DNA of 40,017 nucleotides, taken from positions 1-40,017 of the forward strand of contig CAJTYM010000040.1 of the NCBI GenBank assembly GCA_910583835.1. Direction: 5' to 3'. Made by a program: the position numbers and the translations under genes. This DNA comes from an uncultured Lachnospiraceae bacterium (GTDB lineage: Bacteria; Bacillota; Clostridia; Lachnospirales; Lachnospiraceae). The number at the start of each line of letters is the position of its first letter. Position 1 is the first letter of the stretch. Of the stretch, positions 31,444-39,964 are shown in pieces. The notes under the pieces were generated by a model. That model worked only from the letters and a program-made list of their open reading frames with translations, had not been told where the DNA came from and did not search any database.

Positions 31444-33174
31444 TTATAGCTTAAAGAACTTAATATCATCATTCACCTGGTCAGACAGGCCCTTCAGGCT
31501 ATTTGCCGCCTCTGCCAGAAGATTGATGGTTGCGCTCAGTTCTTCCATGGATGCCGTGGTCTCCTGGGCGGAAGCCGCATTCTCCTCAGAGATGGCTGAC
31601 AGATTCGCAATCACATCCACAACCGTCTTCCTGGATTCATCGCATACATGGGTGCGCTCTTCAATCATAGTCGTATCTTCCCTCGAGCTGTTGATGCCCT
31701 CGGTCACATTGGTGAAATGGCTCTGTGTATCTTCAATCTTCTGCCGCTGGTCGGTAACAATCGCGCCGACCTCCTTCATAATCTCAACGGTCAGTTCCGA
31801 CTCCGCAAGCAAGGAGTTGATGATATCTGTTATCGTCTGCGCAGAACGGCTGGAATCATCTGCAAGCTTCTGGATTTCAGAAGCAACTACTGCAAATCCC
31901 TTGCCAAATTCCCCTGCTCTCGCAGCTTCAATGCTGGCATTCAAAGACAGCAGGGATGTCTGGCTGGCAATCGAGGAGATAAGGTCCACTGCCTCGCGAA
32001 TCTTCTGCGCCGATTCATTGGTGGCATATATCTGCTCCCCAATCTTATGCATTGCCTCTGTCGTCTTGTTCGTAGACTCCACCAAATCCCGCATAATCTC
32101 TGCCGAATCGTCTCCCGCCTGCTTCATGCTCACGGAAGTGGAATTCAGCTTGTCCACGCCGCCCACAATATGTTCAATCATCGAGCCCATATCCACAATC
32201 TTACCGGAGGCATTCTCAATCTCCTCCGCCTGGGAAACAGCGCCCTGGGAAATATCCTCCACCGCTTTGCCAATCTCTGAGGCATTGGCATTCACACGCT
32301 CTGCCATCTCATCGAGAGACTGGCCGGACTTGAGAAGTTCATCGGAAGATTGCTGAAGATGGTTTAAAATCTTCGACAATTGCTTAACGAGGTTATCCAA
32401 GGCATTGGCAATACTGCCCAGTTCATCCCTGCGCCCCTTCAGCTTCTCATCCACCTGAATATTCAGATTGCCCTCTGCAAGTTCCCGGATTACACCCTCC
32501 TCTTTCTGAATAGCCTTGGACAGCATCCTGGAGAAAGCAATAATCAGGATTCCTCCCAACAGAATCACCACTACATTAAGAATGGTAACCTGAATTACCT
32601 CATTCCTGATATATGCTTCAATTCCGCTGCTCGGCTCTCCGGCAAAAATCATGCCCACGATGCTGCCATCCCCATTTTTCAACGGCATGTAACAACAGAA
32701 ATACGGCTGTCCGTTCAGCTGCAGATGCTTATCCACATATTCTTCTCCGCCCTCAAGGACCTTGGCAATTACCTTATCCGCCGCCTGCGTACCCACCATG
32801 CGCTCCCCGGTTTCGCTGTCCACCAAGGTTGTCACCCTGCGGGTGTCTCCATAAAACAGCGTAATATCAATATCGGACTCCGCCGCAAAGTCCTCAAAAT
32901 ATGGCAGCTTCTCTGAAATATTAACGTCTCCTTTATAAACGGTCTCACCATCAAGCCCATAATCCCCTTCGCTCAATGCAGACAAAGAATTGTTCACACC
33001 GCAGACAATGTCCTCCAGACGTTTGATTGCCTCATCCTGCATACCAATCCTTATCGTACGTGCCGAAAAGAACGCGCTTGATAGGGCAAGCACAATCAGC
33101 GGCCCCAGCGCCATAGCTAATATTTTTGTCATAATTCCTGCTTTTACCGTCTGTTTTTTCTCTGTCTTGTTCAT
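31444..33174 (-). CDS. Cache-HAMP methyl-accepting chemotaxis protein
   Basis: A 576-residue membrane chemoreceptor. TM1 (about 15-40) is followed by an extracellular Cache sensor (about 45-185; LFYGDTRRVTTLVDSETGERMVGTQA, GQPYFCCYMPLKNGDGSIVGMIFAGEP), TM2 (about 190-212), a HAMP domain (about 213-270) and a signalling rod. The CheA-contact tip (about 405-440) reads SQTSLLSLNASIEAARAGEF then GKGFAVVASEI. The ATG at 33174 has GGAAGG nine bases upstream; an ATG three codons earlier would touch the site and is rejected. It is followed after 30 bases by an AraC-type response regulator gene, an atypical partner. Ligand is not known; small metabolites such as carboxylates or sugars are usual for Cache. 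Confidence 0.92.
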   Translation of the reverse strand: MNKTEKKQTVKAGIMTKILAMALGPLIVLALSSAFFSARTIRIGMQDEAIKRLEDIVCGVNNSLSALSEGDYGLDGETVYKGDVNISEKLPYFEDFAAESDIDITLFYGDTRRVTTLVDSETGERMVGTQAADKVIAKVLEGGEEYVDKHLQLNGQPYFCCYMPLKNGDGSIVGMIFAGEPSSGIEAYIRNEVIQVTILNVVVILLGGILIIAFSRMLSKAIQKEEGVIRELAEGNLNIQVDEKLKGRRDELGSIANALDNLVKQLSKILNHLQQSSDELLKSGQSLDEMAERVNANASEIGKAVEDISQGAVSQAEEIENASGKIVDMGSMIEHIVGGVDKLNSTSVSMKQAGDDSAEIMRDLVESTNKTTEAMHKIGEQIYATNESAQKIREAVDLISSIASQTSLLSLNASIEAARAGEFGKGFAVVASEIQKLADDSSRSAQTITDIINSLLAESELTVEIMKEVGAIVTDQRQKIEDTQSHFTNVTEGINSSREDTTMIEERTHVCDESRKTVVDVIANLSAISEENAASAQETTASMEELSATINLLAEAANSLKGLSDQVNDDIKFFKL

Positions 33175-33303
33175 ACTGTACATCCTTCCGTTAGTAAAAA
33201 TATGAATCCATTTACACCTTCCCCAAGCAATATGTACAATGATTATATCAAAAATAATAAAATTTTACTATACTAAATAATATTTTTCTGAAAAAAATCA
33301 ACC

Positions 33304-34539
33304 TTACAGAGCATGGATAAAAATTCCGCTCCTCAATTTTGGCTCAAACCAGGTCGATTTTGGCGGCATCAAAAGCCCCGCATCTGCCACCGCAAACAAT
33401 TCCTGAATAGAAGTCGGATACATGGCAAATGCCACCTTGCAATCCGTACTGCAACGTCTCTCCAGTTCCTTTAAGCCACGTATGCCGCCCACAAAATCAA
33501 TCCGGTCGTCCGTTTTGGGGTCTTCTATGCCAAGGACGGGCGACAGCAGCTTTTCCTGCAGGATAGATACGTCCAAACCTGCTACCGGATGGTCAGGGAT
33601 TTCCCCTTCAGGAATTCTGCAGCCATACCACTTTCCTGCCAGATACATCAAAAAGCTGCCTTTTTCTTCCGGCTTCACCGGCTCTTTGCCCAGTTCTTCC
33701 GCTGCAAAGAGCTGCGAAACTTTTGCCAGAAATGCTTCCTCTGACATGCCGTTCAGATCTTTGACCACACGGTTATAATCCATTATCATCAGCTCTTCGT
33801 CCGGGAACAGCACGGAAAGAAAATAATTGAATTCCTCCTCTCCGGTGTAATCGGGATGCTCCCTCCTGCGCTTCTGTCCTACTTTCACAGCTGAGGCTGC
33901 CCGGTGATGCCCATCAGCGATATAGATTTCTCCAATTGAAGCAAACGCACCCTCCACCGTATGAATCTGCTTCCTATCTGAAATCACCCACACCCTGTGG
34001 CGGATACCGTCCTCCGATACAAAATCATAGAGCGCTGCTTCATTTTTGACCGCCGCCACAACTTCATTGATTGCAGCGTTGGCACGGTAGGCGAGAAAAA
34101 TCGGCCCTGTCTGGGCATTGCAGATATCGACATGGTTAATCCTGTCCTGCTCTTTCTCCGCCCGGGTATTCTCATGCTTTTTAATCACTCCCCGCTCATA
34201 ATCGTCAATGGAGGCACAGGCAGTTATCCCGGTCTGCGTCCGCCCATCCATGGTAAGTTCATAGATATAGTAACAGTCTTTCTCTTCTTTCACAAAAGAG
34301 CCATCCTCCACCATTCCCCAGAGAATATCATGCGCTTTCTGGTATACTTCCGGCGCATAAGTATCTACACTGTCGTCGAATTGGGTCTCTGCCCTGTCAA
34401 TCCTCAAAAAACTCAGCGGCTTTCCGCTCACAGCTTCTTTCGCTTCCTCACGGTTATATACATCGTATGGGAGCGCTGCTATCTTATCCGCCAGCTCCCG
34501 GGCTGGCCTGATTGCAGAAAAAGGTCTGATTACTGCCAT
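33304..34539 (-). CDS. DUF1015 family protein (SerK-like fold)
   Basis: A 411-residue cytoplasmic protein with the family start MAVIRPFSAIRPARELADKIAALPYDVY and the blocks PLSFLRIDRAE, GVIKKHENTRAEKEQDRINH, GPIFLAYR and YIADGHHRAASA. The KKHENTR/ADGHHR motifs recall ParB-like nucleotide hydrolases and the free-serine kinases SerK/SbnI that share DUF1015. Thus a serine or small-molecule kinase role is possible but unproven. AGAGGA precedes the ATG. It lies 63 bases after nth and may be in the same transcript as the GH43-nth pair. In other Lachnospiraceae it often neighbours serine-synthesis genes; none is seen here. Confidence 0.88.
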   Translation of the reverse strand: MAVIRPFSAIRPARELADKIAALPYDVYNREEAKEAVSGKPLSFLRIDRAETQFDDSVDTYAPEVYQKAHDILWGMVEDGSFVKEEKDCYYIYELTMDGRTQTGITACASIDDYERGVIKKHENTRAEKEQDRINHVDICNAQTGPIFLAYRANAAINEVVAAVKNEAALYDFVSEDGIRHRVWVISDRKQIHTVEGAFASIGEIYIADGHHRAASAVKVGQKRRREHPDYTGEEEFNYFLSVLFPDEELMIMDYNRVVKDLNGMSEEAFLAKVSQLFAAEELGKEPVKPEEKGSFLMYLAGKWYGCRIPEGEIPDHPVAGLDVSILQEKLLSPVLGIEDPKTDDRIDFVGGIRGLKELERRCSTDCKVAFAMYPTSIQELFAVADAGLLMPPKSTWFEPKLRSGIFIHAL

Positions 34540-34602
34540 ATTTTTCCTCTTTTCTATACTATTGTTGTCTCAACGTTGTTCACAAAACATAATATGGGCT
34601 GC

Positions 34603-35244
34603 CTATTCCTCCACGCCGTTGCGGGCGCAGATATCTTTCACACAGCATCTGTCACAGTAAGGCTTCGTCCGTGCTGTGCACACATCCCTGCCATGATTTA
34701 CCAGACGATGGCAGAAATCGCTGCCCTCCTCTGGCGGTATCAGCTTCCATAATGCCATTTCTACTTTCTTAGGTTCTTTGATATTATCCACAAGCCCCAT
34801 CCTGTTCACCAGGCGGATACAGTGGGTATCTGTGACAATCGCCGGCTTATGGAACACATCGCCCATAATCAGGTTGGCGCTCTTTCTGCCCACGCCAGGC
34901 AACTTTAAAAGGGCATCAAAATCTTCCGGAACCTTTCCCCCATACTGTTCATGCAGAATTTTCATGCACGCGCTGATATCACGCGCCTTGCTTCTGCCAA
35001 GCCCGCAGGGGCGGACAATTTTCTCAATCTCCTCCACCGGAGCTTCTGCCAGGGATTTCACGTCTGGATATACCTGATAAAGCTCTTCCACAATAACATT
35101 TACGCGGGCATCCGTGCACTGTGCCGCCAGACGCACGCTCACAAGGAGCTTCCACGCCTCATTGTAGTCCAATGTGCAGTCCGCCTGGGGATATTCCTGT
35201 TTAAGCCGCTCAATAATCTCCAGCGCCAGCTTCTCTTTGGTCAT
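34603..35244 (-). CDS. nth: Endonuclease III
   Basis: A DNA glycosylase/AP lyase that removes oxidised pyrimidines in base excision repair. The 213-residue protein has normal length. It shows the helix-hairpin-helix LPGVGRKSANLIMGD with the catalytic Lys, the catalytic Asp in IVTDTHCIRL, and a C-terminal 4Fe-4S loop with four cysteines (CTARTKPYCDRCCVKDIC). AAAGGA lies upstream of the ATG. It sits between an extracellular arabinanase gene and DUF1015 and may share their transcript, since no terminator is seen at 35245-35305. Confidence 0.96.
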   Translation of the reverse strand: MTKEKLALEIIERLKQEYPQADCTLDYNEAWKLLVSVRLAAQCTDARVNVIVEELYQVYPDVKSLAEAPVEEIEKIVRPCGLGRSKARDISACMKILHEQYGGKVPEDFDALLKLPGVGRKSANLIMGDVFHKPAIVTDTHCIRLVNRMGLVDNIKEPKKVEMALWKLIPPEEGSDFCHRLVNHGRDVCTARTKPYCDRCCVKDICARNGVEE

Positions 35245-35305
35245 TTGGGTATTCCTTTCCTCAAAATGTTCATTGCATTCATCCTACAAATATTAAATTC
35301 TGATT

Positions 35306-38230
35306 CTATTTCACTTTTACACGCTTTGTTTTGCTGTATGCACCATACACTTTCGTCTTGCCGGATTGCTTGTAAGGGCGGATACGGAAATAGTATGTCT
35401 TTTTGCTCTTTAACTTCGTAATTGTCTTGGTCTTCACATTTGCTTTCTTGACCCAGACTGTACGGGCGGATTTAAACTTAGAATTGGACGCATACTGGAT
35501 GCTGTAGCCGCTTGCCTTAGAAGCTGTCTTCCATTTAAGCACCGCTTTCTTCGCAGATTTGCTTTTCACCGAGGTAAACGATATCTTCTTAGGCGCCACC
35601 TTCACAGTCACGGTCTTTGTCTGTTTTTGAAAAGCCGCTGTCTCCGCCGCCGTAACAGTAATCTTTGCAATTCCGGTATTTTTAATAGTTACCTTACCGG
35701 TCCGGGAATCGACAGAAGCTACCTTAGGTGAATCGGACCTATAGCTCAGCACACCATCCCCTTTTATTAATTTTGCATTTAAGGAAAATGCTTTTGCGCC
35801 GTATGTTTTATCGAATGTGGAATTAACATTTATCGTCTGTACACCTTTTTCTTGTGGTGTCTCCGGTTTCGGCGTTTCCTGTTCGGGAGCTTCTTTCAGG
35901 GTATCCGTGCTGTAAATCTGGGCAATCTGCTCGTCGGAAAGCGCTGTGCTGTAAATTGCCACATCGTCAAATCTGGCAGACTGCACATCTTCCGTTCCAT
36001 AAACCAATCCCGAACCAACGCTGATATTCTCGGTCTTCTGAATATAATCTTCCAATGATTTGTCAAAACAACTGCTCAAATCCTCTGCAAGCGCACGGAC
36101 AACCTTGCCATCCACATATAGCTTGAGACCTGACGCACTCACCGAGTAGGCAACATGATGCCACTCCTCACGGTTTATATCATAGCTAATACCTTTTGCT
36201 TCCACATTGGCGTTGATACTGGGGCTTATGCCTGCGCTGAGCCTGGTCATAGGATTCGTAATCTCACTGCTGCCGCTGCTGGCTTCAAACAGCGCGCTGT
36301 CCGCCAAAGCTGCTGCACCGACATTGACCCACATGCTGATTGTAAATCCGTCTTCCGTAACCGTTGAAAATGCATCTGCCGGAAGACCCAGATAATTTGC
36401 ACGATACGACTCCCCAGCATTCTGCACCTGCAGGACATTCCCACGCTGATTGTCCGCCACAATGGCAGCATCTCCATTCAACACTGCCTTACCGCTCTTG
36501 GCGGAATGCTTCACTGGGGCAATGCTGCCAAAAGCTGCACCCTTTTCAAAATTAAATCCATAGACCAGCGCACCGGAAAGGGACTTCTTTGCCGTCACCT
36601 TACTTCCCCAAAGGCAGGTATTGTTATTGCCAATCACAGAAAAAGTCATCACTTTCTGCGGCGTGGCTTCCTCATTAAACTGTTTACAGACAATGCCTTT
36701 GTAAACCACATCGTCCAGATTTAAGGTAATATAATCATAAGCTTTGCCCTCGCCAGTCGATTTCGACCAGGTTCCCGTCATTGTCCCGCCGACTGTACCG
36801 TCTGCAAACAAGACCACGCTCTGTGAATAAATCATATCCCCATTTGTGGCAGTGCCATGGTTAATCAGGTCATAGCTGCCGACAATCTCGCTGTCCTGAT
36901 AATGCCCAATTTTATCACCGCGGTATTCATAGACAGTAGGCACCGGCCATTGGTCTTCATTTAAGTATTGCTGCCTTACCCGCACCTGATGCAGGCTCGA
37001 TGGCTCAAATCGCTGGTGGTAGAACAGATACCGCTGCCCATCATCGTCAATCAAAGCAGAATTGTGTCCGGCAGAACGGTATCCTTGCTGGTTGGGAAAC
37101 TGGTAATTACCGATAAGCTTGATGCCATAACGGTCATTGTCCCTGCCGCTGTCCTTGGCATTGTTGCCGGCAGCATCCGTATAAGGGCCATACACGTTCC
37201 TGGAGCGGAACAGGCGCATGTTGTATCCGCCTTTGTCGCCAAGCCCTCCATAAGTCTCATACATATAGTAATAATCGCTTTCGCTGTCATAGAGGATATA
37301 GGCCCCCTCCCCGGACTGATGGTTGCCGCCTGCAATATGGGTACCGAAATAGCGGTCAGTAAAGTTGCCGGAAATGCTCTCCGTACTGTCTTCGCCGGGA
37401 TATTTGACCGCCCCGGTGGCAATGTCAAGTTCCAAAATAAAAATTCCCCCGGACCAGGAACCATACGTCATGTACAGCTTGCCGTCTTTGCCAAAAAATA
37501 CCGTAGGGTCAATGGCATTAGGCGCATAATTTTCATTCCAGCCGCCGCTTGAGGTAAACCAGTTATCGCTGACCCCAGTGAGCGTACCATCTGCAATCAG
37601 TTCTGAGAGATTCAGGTAATCATTGTCCCATTTGGTATTCCTGGTACTCACGCCGCCATTTGTACCATTATCTACCGCCCCATTCTTCGTAAAACCAGAG
37701 TAAATAATGGTATCTATATGTTGATAAGGCCCTTCCGGGACTTTGGATACGGCATAGCCGATGCAGGAGCGCTTCCAGCTAGAAGTCGTGCAATAATAGA
37801 GCATATACGCTCCTTTGCTGGAATCTTCCCATACATAGTGAGGATTATAAATAACATCCGGCGCCCACACGCCTATGCCGCCATTCTTGCAATCCGCATC
37901 ATCATAACCTGCCCAGGCAAATGACTCGGCAAGGTTTTCCAATACTTCTCCATATACTGAATCATTTTTCCAGCTGTCCCCAGACCTCCAATTCCAGTCA
38001 CGGTTAATCTGTGTCCAGTTCATCAAATCTGCAGACTTGGCATCTGCGAGATGAGAACCGAACACATAATATGTACCATTGGCCTTCAGAATAGATGGGT
38101 CATGAACATTCACACGCGATACATTGGCAGGCACATCTGCCGCCTGCGCAAAACCTGCCGGAACAGACGTAATCAATACGGCTGCTGCCAGCAGAACCGC
38201 GCTTACCTTTTGTAAAATTCTCGTTTTCAT
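35306..38230 (-). CDS. Secreted GH43 endo-arabinanase with LamG, Big_2 and fn3 domains
   Basis: A 974-residue exported enzyme most like endo-1,5-alpha-L-arabinanases. Signal peptide about 1-31 (PAGFAQAAD). The five-bladed GH43 domain (about 38-425) has NVHDPSILKANGTYYVFGSH split over the general-base Asp, VWAPDVIYNP, NAIDPTVFFGKDGKLYMTYG and HQSGEGAYILYD for the acid Glu. A lipocalin-like GH43 C-terminal domain (about 440-560) is typical of this subgroup. A LamG-like domain (about 575-770), a Pro/Glu linker, a Big_2-like domain (about 805-880) and a lysine-rich fn3 (about 885-974) follow. The ATG at 38230 follows GGAGG; a GTG two codons earlier is rejected. It has its own promoter. Substrate: arabinan backbone, by subgroup features. 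Confidence 0.92.
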   Translation of the reverse strand: MKTRILQKVSAVLLAAAVLITSVPAGFAQAADVPANVSRVNVHDPSILKANGTYYVFGSHLADAKSADLMNWTQINRDWNWRSGDSWKNDSVYGEVLENLAESFAWAGYDDADCKNGGIGVWAPDVIYNPHYVWEDSSKGAYMLYYCTTSSWKRSCIGYAVSKVPEGPYQHIDTIIYSGFTKNGAVDNGTNGGVSTRNTKWDNDYLNLSELIADGTLTGVSDNWFTSSGGWNENYAPNAIDPTVFFGKDGKLYMTYGSWSGGIFILELDIATGAVKYPGEDSTESISGNFTDRYFGTHIAGGNHQSGEGAYILYDSESDYYYMYETYGGLGDKGGYNMRLFRSRNVYGPYTDAAGNNAKDSGRDNDRYGIKLIGNYQFPNQQGYRSAGHNSALIDDDGQRYLFYHQRFEPSSLHQVRVRQQYLNEDQWPVPTVYEYRGDKIGHYQDSEIVGSYDLINHGTATNGDMIYSQSVVLFADGTVGGTMTGTWSKSTGEGKAYDYITLNLDDVVYKGIVCKQFNEEATPQKVMTFSVIGNNNTCLWGSKVTAKKSLSGALVYGFNFEKGAAFGSIAPVKHSAKSGKAVLNGDAAIVADNQRGNVLQVQNAGESYRANYLGLPADAFSTVTEDGFTISMWVNVGAAALADSALFEASSGSSEITNPMTRLSAGISPSINANVEAKGISYDINREEWHHVAYSVSASGLKLYVDGKVVRALAEDLSSCFDKSLEDYIQKTENISVGSGLVYGTEDVQSARFDDVAIYSTALSDEQIAQIYSTDTLKEAPEQETPKPETPQEKGVQTINVNSTFDKTYGAKAFSLNAKLIKGDGVLSYRSDSPKVASVDSRTGKVTIKNTGIAKITVTAAETAAFQKQTKTVTVKVAPKKISFTSVKSKSAKKAVLKWKTASKASGYSIQYASNSKFKSARTVWVKKANVKTKTITKLKSKKTYYFRIRPYKQSGKTKVYGAYSKTKRVKVK

Positions 38231-38240
38231 AAGCACCCTC

Positions 38241-38252
38241 CGTTTATAAACG
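38241..38252. promoter_or_regulatory. 12-bp palindrome, candidate operator
   Basis: CGTTTATAAACG is a perfect palindrome located between the -10 box and the ribosome-binding site of the arabinanase gene, where a repressor would block transcription. No second copy was found upstream of the other GH43 genes, so the cognate regulator is unknown. Confidence 0.4.
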
Positions 38253-38269
38253 ATTTACCAGTTGTATGG

Positions 38270-38298
38270 ATTTTACCATACCTCACTGCAAAGAGCAA
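38270..38298 (-). promoter_or_regulatory. Promoter of the endo-arabinanase gene
   Basis: TTGCTC (38293-38298) and TAAAAT (38270-38275) are separated by 17 bases, 40 bases before the ATG. Confidence 0.65.
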
Positions 38299-38337
38299 CA
38301 AAATAAAAAATGGCAAAACCCCAAATCAAGATACCGC

Positions 38338-39486
38338 CTATTTACCAAACACTTCTGCAGCCCTTTGCATATTTTTCATAATCGATACCCCAAATGGACA
38401 GCGGGTCTCACAGGCTCCACACTGCATACATTCCCCGGCATGGTGTTGCAAAACTTCATAGTGCTCCCTGACAGTTTCCGGGATATCCTTCTGCGCAATG
38501 GCAAGGTTCAGAAATTTAGTGACAGATGCCACATCTATCTTCGCCGGACAGGGCGCACAATGGCTGCAGTACATGCAGTGCCCTTGCCAGCTGATATCGG
38601 GAAACTCTGCAAACGCAGATGCATAATCCTTTTCTTCGTCCGCTGCATTTTCATAAGACAGGCATCTCTCAAACTCTTCCAGAGAATGGGCTCCTGCCAG
38701 CACGGTCGCCACCGCCGGGCGTGTCAGCGCATAATGCAGGCATTGTAATACAGTCAGAGCCTTTTTTGCCGGCGAGAGCTTTTCATCCAGCAAATCCCCG
38801 CCTCCGAAAGCTTTCATTACCGTAATCCCCACGCCTTGCCGTTGGCACGTCTCATATAATTCCTGTCGCTGTTTATCCATATTTACCAAAGGATTTTTGT
38901 ATTTTTCCACATTCCACAGTTCATTGACATCCTCATCAGCCGGCTGCAGGTCATAACAGGGGTTTACGCTGAACATCAAGACTTCTATGTTCCCGGTTGC
39001 GACTGCGGCTAGCGCAACCTCAGGATTATGGCTACTGAGACCGATATGGCGGATTCTCCCATGTTCTTTTAGGTCAAGCGCATACTGCAGCACCCCGCCT
39101 TTGCAGATTGTCTGCCAATCTGTGAGGGAATCGCAGTAGTGAATCATGCCCACGTCAAGATAGTCTGTCTGCAGAAGCCGCAGCTGCTCCTCAAATCCCT
39201 CCTGCACCTCTGACAGATTCCTGCTCCGCTTATACTGCCCATCCTGCCAAATCGAACAGATATGCCCCTGGACAATGAACTTCTCCCGCCGTCCGCGCAG
39301 CGCTTCCCCCACTGCCGCACGCACCTTAGGGTCGGAAGCATATAAGTCAAAATAATTCACCCCATATTTTTCTGCGGTATCGAACAGTTCTTTCGTCATC
39401 GCAAAATTATTTTCACTAAACCCCTCGCAGCCCATGCCGATTTCGCTCACCATCAGCCCGGTCGCTCCCAACTGCCTGTAATTCAT
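38338..39486 (-). CDS. Aldo/keto reductase with C-terminal 4Fe-4S domain
   Basis: A 382-residue cytoplasmic oxidoreductase. The AKR barrel (about 1-285) starts MNYRQLGATGLMVSEIGMG and has FDLYASDPKVR, where Asp/Tyr of the AKR site lie, YLDVGMIHYCDS, HIGLSSHNPEVAL and VMKAFGGGDLL. The C-terminal region has CMYCSHCAPCP and CMQCGACETRCPFGV, cysteine sets for iron-sulphur clusters, as in ferredoxin-type AKRs of Clostridia. The ATG at 39486 has GGAGGG six bases upstream and overlaps the HxlR stop (ATGA), so the two are translationally coupled. The natural substrate is unknown; NAD(P)H-linked carbonyl reduction is the family activity. Confidence 0.9.
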   Translation of the reverse strand: MNYRQLGATGLMVSEIGMGCEGFSENNFAMTKELFDTAEKYGVNYFDLYASDPKVRAAVGEALRGRREKFIVQGHICSIWQDGQYKRSRNLSEVQEGFEEQLRLLQTDYLDVGMIHYCDSLTDWQTICKGGVLQYALDLKEHGRIRHIGLSSHNPEVALAAVATGNIEVLMFSVNPCYDLQPADEDVNELWNVEKYKNPLVNMDKQRQELYETCQRQGVGITVMKAFGGGDLLDEKLSPAKKALTVLQCLHYALTRPAVATVLAGAHSLEEFERCLSYENAADEEKDYASAFAEFPDISWQGHCMYCSHCAPCPAKIDVASVTKFLNLAIAQKDIPETVREHYEVLQHHAGECMQCGACETRCPFGVSIMKNMQRAAEVFGK

Positions 39487-39812
39487 ATCGTTCCCTCCGT
39501 TCTCTGTTGATATTCTGTCCCCCACGCTACCATAGCATCTAAAATTGGTTTTAGGCTATATCCCGTCTCTGTCAAAGTATATTCTACCCTTGGCGGCACT
39601 TCGGGGTATACTTTGCGCGTAAGCAAACCGCTGTCTTCCATCGAACGCAGATTTGCCGTTAAAACTTTTTGCGATACATTTCCAACCGATTTCTTTATTT
39701 CCCCAAACCGTTTTGTGCCTTCTAATAAATCACGGATAATCAAGACTTTCCAACGGTCGCTGATAAGCATTAGAGTTGTTTCCACCGGACACGCAGGTAA
39801 ATTTTTTTGCAT
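39483..39812 (-). CDS. HxlR-type winged-helix regulator
   Basis: A 109-residue regulator with the HxlR pattern CPVETTLMLISDRWKVLIIRDLL, GTKRFGEIKKSVGNVSQKVLTANLR and VYPEVPPRVEYTLTETG. A Cys at the N-terminus (Cys8 in this start) is typical and often redox- or electrophile-sensing. The ATG at 39812 is favoured; a GTG four codons upstream has its AGGAA site too close. It is divergent from whatever gene lay to the right and overlaps the aldo/keto reductase, suggesting control of a response to reactive carbonyls or oxidants. That role is inference. Confidence 0.92.
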   Translation of the reverse strand: MQKNLPACPVETTLMLISDRWKVLIIRDLLEGTKRFGEIKKSVGNVSQKVLTANLRSMEDSGLLTRKVYPEVPPRVEYTLTETGYSLKPILDAMVAWGTEYQQRTEGTI

Positions 39813-39874
39813 AAAAACCCCCACTTCCTCACAATAGTTTCCTGTTGGTAACTATAGCACAATAAAGTGCGTAC

Positions 39875-39903
39875 TTTACGTTTCCTCTCTACGGATTTAT
39901 TAT
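39875..39903 (+). promoter_or_regulatory. Divergent promoter reading off the right edge
   Basis: TTTACG (39875-39880) and TATTAT (39898-39903) are separated by 17 bases. Just upstream, GCACAATAAAGTGC (39857-39871 region) is a small dyad that could be the HxlR site. The transcript runs into the AGGAGG site near 39955 and the terminal repeat. Confidence 0.6.
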
Positions 39904-39964
39904 AATCTTGCAGGCGGGAAAAAACAAGCCGCAAACAAAATCAGAATAGAAAACAGGAGGAAAA

